In this document: positions 59,686 through 64,000 of the stretch, piece after piece
Position numbering within the stretch: the first letter of the stretch is position 1
Layout of the letters: each line of letters opens with the position of its first letter
NCBI GenBank assembly: GCA_017938695.1
Contig: JAGBBA010000064.1
Span: forward strand, 1 to 64,000
Reading direction: 5' to 3'
DNA length: 64,000 nt
DNA from: Clostridia bacterium
Lineage (GTDB): Bacteria; Bacillota; Clostridia; Christensenellales; Aristaeellaceae
Notes under the pieces: generated by a model
What the model saw: only the letters and a program-made list of their open reading frames with translations
Databases searched by the model: none
What the model was told of the DNA's origin: nothing
Program-made: the position numbers and the translations under genes

Positions 59686-60516
59686 ATGCTGAGAATTGGC
59701 TGTCATTTATCGGCGTCGAAGGGCTATCTGCACATGGCGAAGGAGGCCCTGTCCATCGGCGCGAACACCTTTCAGTTTTTTACACGCAATCCCCGGGGCG
59801 GCACCGCCAAAGCCATGGACGAGGCGGACGTGGCGGCTTTCCGGGATTTTGCGGCGGAAAACGGCATCGGCGTTATCCTGGCCCATGCGCCCTATACCCT
59901 CAACGGCTGCTCGGCGGAGGCGTCCATCCGGGAATTCGCCGCAAGAACCATGCTGGACGACCTTCACCGCATGGAATACACCCCCGGCAACCTGTATAAC
60001 TTCCATCCCGGCAGCCATGTGAAGCAGGGCGTTGAAACCGGCATCGAGCTCATTGCCCAGATGCTGAACAGCATCCTGTGGCAGGACATGCACACCACCG
60101 TGCTGCTGGAAACCATGGCTGGCAAGGGCAGCGAGGTGGGCGGCAGCTTTGAGGAGCTGCGAGCCATCATCGACCGGGTGGCGTTGCAGGACAAGCTGGG
60201 CGTGTGCCTGGATACCTGCCACGTCAGCGACGCAGGCTATGATATCGTCAACGACCTGGACGGCGTGCTGACCCGGTTTGATAACATCGTGGGCCTGGAG
60301 CGCATCAAGGCCGTGCACATCAACGATAGCAAGAACCCCCTGGGCGCGCGCAAGGACCGGCATGAGAAGATCGGCCAGGGAACCATCGGCACCGAGGCCA
60401 TCGTTCGTCTGATGACCCACCCGGCCCTGCGGGACAAGCCCTTTTACCTGGAAACGCCCAACGAGCTGGACGGCTACGCGGCGGAGATCGCCTTACTGAA
60501 GGAGAAATGGTCATGA
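59686..60516 (+). CDS. nfo: Endonuclease IV (AP endonuclease)
   Basis: The 276-residue TIM-barrel protein matches Nfo, which cuts 5' to abasic sites in base-excision repair. Zinc ligands can be seen in order: H in [10 protein letters not shown] in YNFHPGSH, E in [10 protein letters not shown] and H in [14 protein letters not shown] in [11 protein letters not shown] in [11 protein letters not shown] and E in FYLETPNE. N-terminal [10 protein letters not shown] is characteristic. Full length and intact. The Nudix-HAD gene starts inside its last codons. Confidence 0.96.
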   Translation: MLRIGCHLSASKGYLHMAKEALSIGANTFQFFTRNPRGGTAKAMDEADVAAFRDFAAENGIGVILAHAPYTLNGCSAEASIREFAARTMLDDLHRMEYTPGNLYNFHPGSHVKQGVETGIELIAQMLNSILWQDMHTTVLLETMAGKGSEVGGSFEELRAIIDRVALQDKLGVCLDTCHVSDAGYDIVNDLDGVLTRFDNIVGLERIKAVHINDSKNPLGARKDRHEKIGQGTIGTEAIVRLMTHPALRDKPFYLETPNELDGYAAEIALLKEKWS

Positions 60517-61520
60517 TCGAGGTTTCTGCCGGGATCATCCGCCGCAAGGACGGCCGGGTGCTGATCTGCCAGCGGGGCGAGGGGCGGAACAACGCCCATC
60601 TGTGGGAATTTCCCGGCGGCAAGATCGAAGCGGGGGAATCCCCCTGCGACTGCCTGCGCCGGGAGCTGATGGAGGAGCTCTCCCTGCCGGTGGAGGGCTT
60701 GCAGGAGGTGTGCCAGCAGCAGGCCCAGGGCATCCTGTTTCACTTTATTGAGGGAACTACGGAGGGGATGCCTGCCCTCACCGAGCACGAGGCCTTTGCC
60801 TTCGTGACCGACCGGGACATGCTGCGCTACGCCTTCTGCCCGGCGGATACCGCTGTGGCCCGGGACATGGCCCTGAATGCACCGCCCCTGCGGCATTTCT
60901 TCTGGGATTTTGACGGTACGCTGCTGGACACCTACCCGGCCATGACCGAAGCCTTTGTGCGCATGGCGGCAAGGGCTGGCTTTGTCATCGAACCCCAGCG
61001 GGCCCTGAACCTGATGAAAGAAAACCTGACTCACGCCTTGCAGGTGGTGGCAGGGGAGAACGGCCTGGACGCTGCGGTCCTCTTGCCCATGTTCCGGGAG
61101 GAAGAGAAGCTCACCCTGCCCCGGCTGATCCGCCCCGTGCCGGGCATCCCCGAGGCACTGCGCGCCCTGCCCGGCCAGCACTACCTGGTGACCCACCGGG
61201 ATCACGACGCCCTGGCCTACCTGGAGCAGACCGGCCTGAAAGCATATTTCACCGATTTTGTGGTGGCGGACGACGGCTTCCCCCGCAAGCCCCAGCCGGA
61301 CAGTCTTTTGCACCTGGTGCGTAAGCACGGCCTGAATCTGAGCGAGTGCGTGATGATCGGCGACCGTCCCCTGGACACCGCCGCAGGTCGCAACGCAGAT
61401 ATGCTCTCCTGCCTGCTGGACACGGAAAACCGCTTCCCGGACGACCCCTGCGACCTCCGCACAAGCTCCGCTTATGAATTACCCTCCCTGCTCTGCCCCC
61501 AGCCAGCACTTCATTCCTAA
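60513..61520 (+). CDS. Nudix hydrolase fused to a HAD phosphatase
   Basis: The 335-residue protein has a Nudix domain (residues 1-130) with the Nudix box [24 protein letters not shown]-type pattern (G-x5-E-x7-REL-x2-EE), like MutT 8-oxo-dGTPase. Residues 130-325 are a HAD phosphatase: [14 protein letters not shown] (motif I), [11 protein letters not shown] (motif II), RKPQPDSLL (Lys of motif III) and [13 protein letters not shown] (motif IV). It could sanitise oxidised nucleotides and then dephosphorylate products. ATG at 60513 is eight bases after AAGGAG and overlaps the nfo stop. The C-terminal end runs into a heptamer repeat. Confidence 0.88.
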   Translation: MIEVSAGIIRRKDGRVLICQRGEGRNNAHLWEFPGGKIEAGESPCDCLRRELMEELSLPVEGLQEVCQQQAQGILFHFIEGTTEGMPALTEHEAFAFVTDRDMLRYAFCPADTAVARDMALNAPPLRHFFWDFDGTLLDTYPAMTEAFVRMAARAGFVIEPQRALNLMKENLTHALQVVAGENGLDAAVLLPMFREEEKLTLPRLIRPVPGIPEALRALPGQHYLVTHRDHDALAYLEQTGLKAYFTDFVVADDGFPRKPQPDSLLHLVRKHGLNLSECVMIGDRPLDTAAGRNADMLSCLLDTENRFPDDPCDLRTSSAYELPSLLCPQPALHS

Positions 61521-61555
61521 TTCCTAATTCCTAATTCATAATTCATCATTCATAA
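61514..61555 (+). repeat. Six-unit heptamer tandem repeat
   Basis: Units of 7 bp (TTCCTAA three times, then TTCATAA, TTCATCA, TTCATAA) begin inside the last codons of the Nudix-HAD gene. The stop of that gene is in the first unit. The remaining gap to 61682 shows no other clear element. Confidence 0.8.
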
Positions 61556-61682
61556 TTCCCGCTTGGGGTAGCCAAGACGCGAGAAATCTGGTAATATAGA
61601 TAAATCGGCGCAAGAATTTGTGTCGCTGGAACGTTGAATCAATGAAACCTTACGCAAGATGCATTGCCATTGGAGGAATATC

Positions 61683-63545
61683 ATGCGCAAGTTATTAACT
61701 GTTTTCTTATTGCTGATGCTGCTTTGCGGCGCGGCACAGGCGGAAAGTGCCCTGTCCCTGGAGCCGGTGGGGGAGACCATCCACCCCGGCCGCGCAGTGA
61801 CCATCAGCTTTACCGCACCCGAGACCGGCGCGGCGGAGATCCTGCTGAAGGACATGCAGGGGCAGACGCTGTCCGTTGTGGTGGAGAATTTTATTGCCGA
61901 CCAGGGCTTTAACAGCCTGTGGTGGAACGGCACCTACCAGGGCGTGCCTGCCCCCCAGGGCGAGCACCAGCTGGTGGTGAACCTGAACGGGCAGTCCGCC
62001 TCCGTGCCAGTCACGGTGGGCAGCATGGCCCCCTACTTTGCCAGCATCGCCGTGGACAGCACCGCTGCCACCCCGGCCGTGCCCATCAAGGTGGATTTCT
62101 ACGCCAGCACCGACGGCGTGGTCACTGTGGGCCTTCTGCAGGACGACGTGCACGTGGAGATCGCCACGGTGGACGTGCAGGAGGGCCAGCAGACCTATCT
62201 ATGGCAGACCAGCCACTACACCGGCATCGGCCTGCGCGACGGCACCGCCTCCCTGACGCTGATGCTGACCAATAACGAGGACTTCTCCTCCAACGAGGAG
62301 CACATCGCCCTCACGCTGTCCGGCTTTGCGATGGAGCAGCCCACCGCCGCCCCTGACGCGGTGATCCCCGAGGCCACCGATGCCCCTGCCGAGCAGCTGC
62401 CGGAAAACGACAGTGCCGTGACCATCGAAACGGAGATCCTGCCGGATCAGTCCGTGTTCACCCCCTCCTACGGCAGCCCCTATAACACCGATACCTCCCT
62501 CAACTACTGGACGCTGCCCATGGACATCACCGACGAAGAGGCCGTGTGGGAAGTGCTGATGCAGCCCATGACCATCCTCTATTCCAGCAAGGACAAGGCC
62601 GACCGCACCCAGGTGGTGCTCCGTGCCGAGCCCAGCGAGGACAGCCCGGGCGTGGGCGTGGTGACCCGCATCAACCAGGGCGTGCATGTGCTGGAAACCC
62701 TGGACAACGGCTGGTCGCTGATCGAGTGCTACTCCTCCTCCTTCCACAACAGCGAGGTGAAACGCTACAACTGCCTGGTGCAGGGCTATGTGGAAACCTC
62801 CCACCTCAAGACCATCGAGCCCCAGAAGGAATACGCCATGGTCATCGACAAGCTGACCCAGCGGCTGTACCTGTTCAAGGAGGGCAAGCTGTATTCCACG
62901 CTGCTGGTATCCACCGGCCTGACCAATGAAAAGCAGCCCTGGAACGAAACCCGCTCCGGCGAGTTTATGCTCACCAGCCCTGTGGGCGGCTTCCCCAGCG
63001 GCAACCTGACCTGCGCCATGGCCATCCGCTTCAACAGCGGCGACCTTCTGCACGAGGTGCCTTACAAGACCAACGCCGACGGCACCAAGAATTACAGCTA
63101 TGCCGAGCCCAGCCTGGGCACCAAGGCCAGCCACGGCTGCATCCGCGTGCAGCGGCGCAAGACCCCCGAGGGCATCAACATGGCCTGGCTGTGGAACAAC
63201 CGCGAATGGAACACCAAGCTGCTGATCTGGGAGGACTGGCAGGGCCGTCAAATCCCCATCCCGGAAGACGATCTGCAGCTGTACTACAACCCCAAGGGCG
63301 GCGAATCGTACCATTCTGCGGAAACCTGCTACTCCGCGCAGAAGACCACATTCACGGCCTTCTCCTACAGCCAGCTGGAGGATGAAGGCTTCGCCAAGCT
63401 GAAACGCTGCTCCTACTGCGCGCCTGCCTTGCGTGTCAGCGAGATCGAGGAGATCAACGCTGTGTACGCCCCCGGCGGCGACCATGACCCCATTCTGACG
63501 GAACTCCGCCAAAAGCAGCTGGAAAAAGAAGCGGCGGACGATTGA
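61683..63545 (+). CDS. Secreted L,D-transpeptidase (YkuD) with FlgD-like and SH3-like domains
   Basis: The 620-residue protein has a signal peptide (1-20, ending AQA). A FlgD-Ig-like region (35-110, with NSLWWNGTYQGVPAPQG) and a second similar domain follow, then a Pro/Ala/Glu linker (220-255), an SH3-like domain (305-375, VVLRAEPSED) and a YkuD domain (375-520) with the catalytic KASHGCIRVQ (His/Cys). It would make 3-3 cross-links in peptidoglycan or attach proteins. The C-terminus (after ETCYSAQKTTFTAFSYSQL, ending with CSYCAP) has Cys pairs. GGAGGA precedes the ATG; the frame opens upstream at 61659. Confidence 0.9.
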   Translation: MRKLLTVFLLLMLLCGAAQAESALSLEPVGETIHPGRAVTISFTAPETGAAEILLKDMQGQTLSVVVENFIADQGFNSLWWNGTYQGVPAPQGEHQLVVNLNGQSASVPVTVGSMAPYFASIAVDSTAATPAVPIKVDFYASTDGVVTVGLLQDDVHVEIATVDVQEGQQTYLWQTSHYTGIGLRDGTASLTLMLTNNEDFSSNEEHIALTLSGFAMEQPTAAPDAVIPEATDAPAEQLPENDSAVTIETEILPDQSVFTPSYGSPYNTDTSLNYWTLPMDITDEEAVWEVLMQPMTILYSSKDKADRTQVVLRAEPSEDSPGVGVVTRINQGVHVLETLDNGWSLIECYSSSFHNSEVKRYNCLVQGYVETSHLKTIEPQKEYAMVIDKLTQRLYLFKEGKLYSTLLVSTGLTNEKQPWNETRSGEFMLTSPVGGFPSGNLTCAMAIRFNSGDLLHEVPYKTNADGTKNYSYAEPSLGTKASHGCIRVQRRKTPEGINMAWLWNNREWNTKLLIWEDWQGRQIPIPEDDLQLYYNPKGGESYHSAETCYSAQKTTFTAFSYSQLEDEGFAKLKRCSYCAPALRVSEIEEINAVYAPGGDHDPILTELRQKQLEKEAADD

Positions 63546-63570
63546 TTTTCCCTGCAAGGGAGGCTGATCC

Positions 63571-64000
63571 ATGAACGCTGTTGACTATGTGGTGCTGGGC
63601 CTTTTGGGCCTGAGCGTGCTGTTCGGGTTTTACCGCGGCTTTGTGAGCACGGTGCTCAACTCCGGCGGCTGCCTGATCTCGCTGATCCTGTCCTTCATCC
63701 TCTATCCCAAGGCGGCAGAGCTGATCCAGGGCAATGATGAACTGGTGCGCACCCTTTTGCACTACACCGATGCATCCTCGCGCCTGGGTGATTTGGAGCT
63801 GTCCATCACCAACGTGGCCACGCTGACGCAGTCGAAGATCGCGGAGGTGGTGAGCAAGGTGCAGCTGCCCCCGCCCCTGGACACGCTTTTGCAGGTGAAC
63901 CTGGAAAAGCAGGTGTACGCGGCCAGTGCGGGCATCGACACCGTGGCGGATTACGTGAGCCAGACGATCCTGACGGCCTGCATCAACATCATTTGCTTCC
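63571..64000 (+). CDS. CvpA-like membrane protein (truncated by window end)
   Basis: An ATG after AAGGGAGG opens a frame that continues to the window end (143 codons visible). The start MNAVDYVVLGLLGLSVLFGF and YRGFVSTVLNSGGCLISLIL are typical of the CvpA family of membrane proteins, linked to colicin V production and envelope stress. A second membrane helix is expected beyond the edge. It is 25 bases from the L,D-transpeptidase stop and probably co-transcribed. Confidence 0.8.
   Translation, partial: MNAVDYVVLGLLGLSVLFGFYRGFVSTVLNSGGCLISLILSFILYPKAAELIQGNDELVRTLLHYTDASSRLGDLELSITNVATLTQSKIAEVVSKVQLPPPLDTLLQVNLEKQVYAASAGIDTVADYVSQTILTACINIICF

Noticed and set aside
1-64000. CRISPR array, prophage, riboswitch or replication origin
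   Set aside because: No regularly spaced short repeats, no phage structural genes, no DnaA boxes cluster and no known riboswitch consensus were found by eye.

Overview
The window reads as a chromosomal segment of a GC-rich, low-repeat Firmicute, most likely an uncultured gut or rumen Clostridia (Christensenellales/Oscillospirales-like). This rests on Shine-Dalgarno sites of the GGAGG type, sigma-A promoters, the sporulation protein YunB, a class A PBP with Gram-positive features, a CDP-glycerol transferase and LTA-synthase-like sulfatase, and palindromic intergenic repeats of the kind seen in gut Clostridia. The taxon is an inference; no 16S sequence is present, only the 5S end of an rRNA operon at position 1.

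Layout. 1-3690: 5S rRNA, a hypothetical gene, a metalloprotease-like/nucleotidyltransferase fusion and a transglutaminase-like protein. 4084-7486 (minus): MATE exporter, Cys-rich small protein, AraC regulator, GyrI-like protein and GNAT. 7647-9208 (plus): XRE regulator, RpiB-like isomerase and a tRNA-Ala(CGC) preceded by two tandem tRNA-derived units. 9294-19072: a plant-polysaccharide utilisation locus with ABC importer, DUF2264, GH88 and a carbohydrate-binding protein, divergent from a LacI regulator and GH43.

19158-34336 (minus): a 12-gene surface polysaccharide operon with four glycosyltransferases, an asparagine-synthase-like enzyme, a flippase, a polymerase, an acyltransferase, VanZ and a Wzz/BY-kinase-like protein. 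Its first two genes form a MotA/ExbB-like channel fused to an EAL domain and a MotB/ZorB-like protein carrying prealbumin-like surface domains. I consider this putative c-di-GMP-linked, ion-driven envelope machine the most novel system in the window.

34647-40211: GH4 glucosidase, then a minus-strand operon with a YidC/CDP-glycerol-phosphotransferase fusion, a small membrane protein and an LTA-synthase-like sulfatase. 40361-50106: ABC exporter, DUF559 nuclease, two 156-bp palindromic elements, a GNAT-ManA fusion, small regulators, a P-loop protein, YwaF/GNAT/MATE and a fucose-isomerase-family protein. 50452-54001: Na/Pi symporter, an IS200-type element, DUF3783 and YunB. 54072-61520: class A PBP followed by a tightly packed putative DNA-repair group (PD-(D/E)XK nuclease, SNF2 helicase, pentapeptide protein, Nfo, Nudix-HAD fusion). 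61683-64000: L,D-transpeptidase and a CvpA-like protein cut by the window end.
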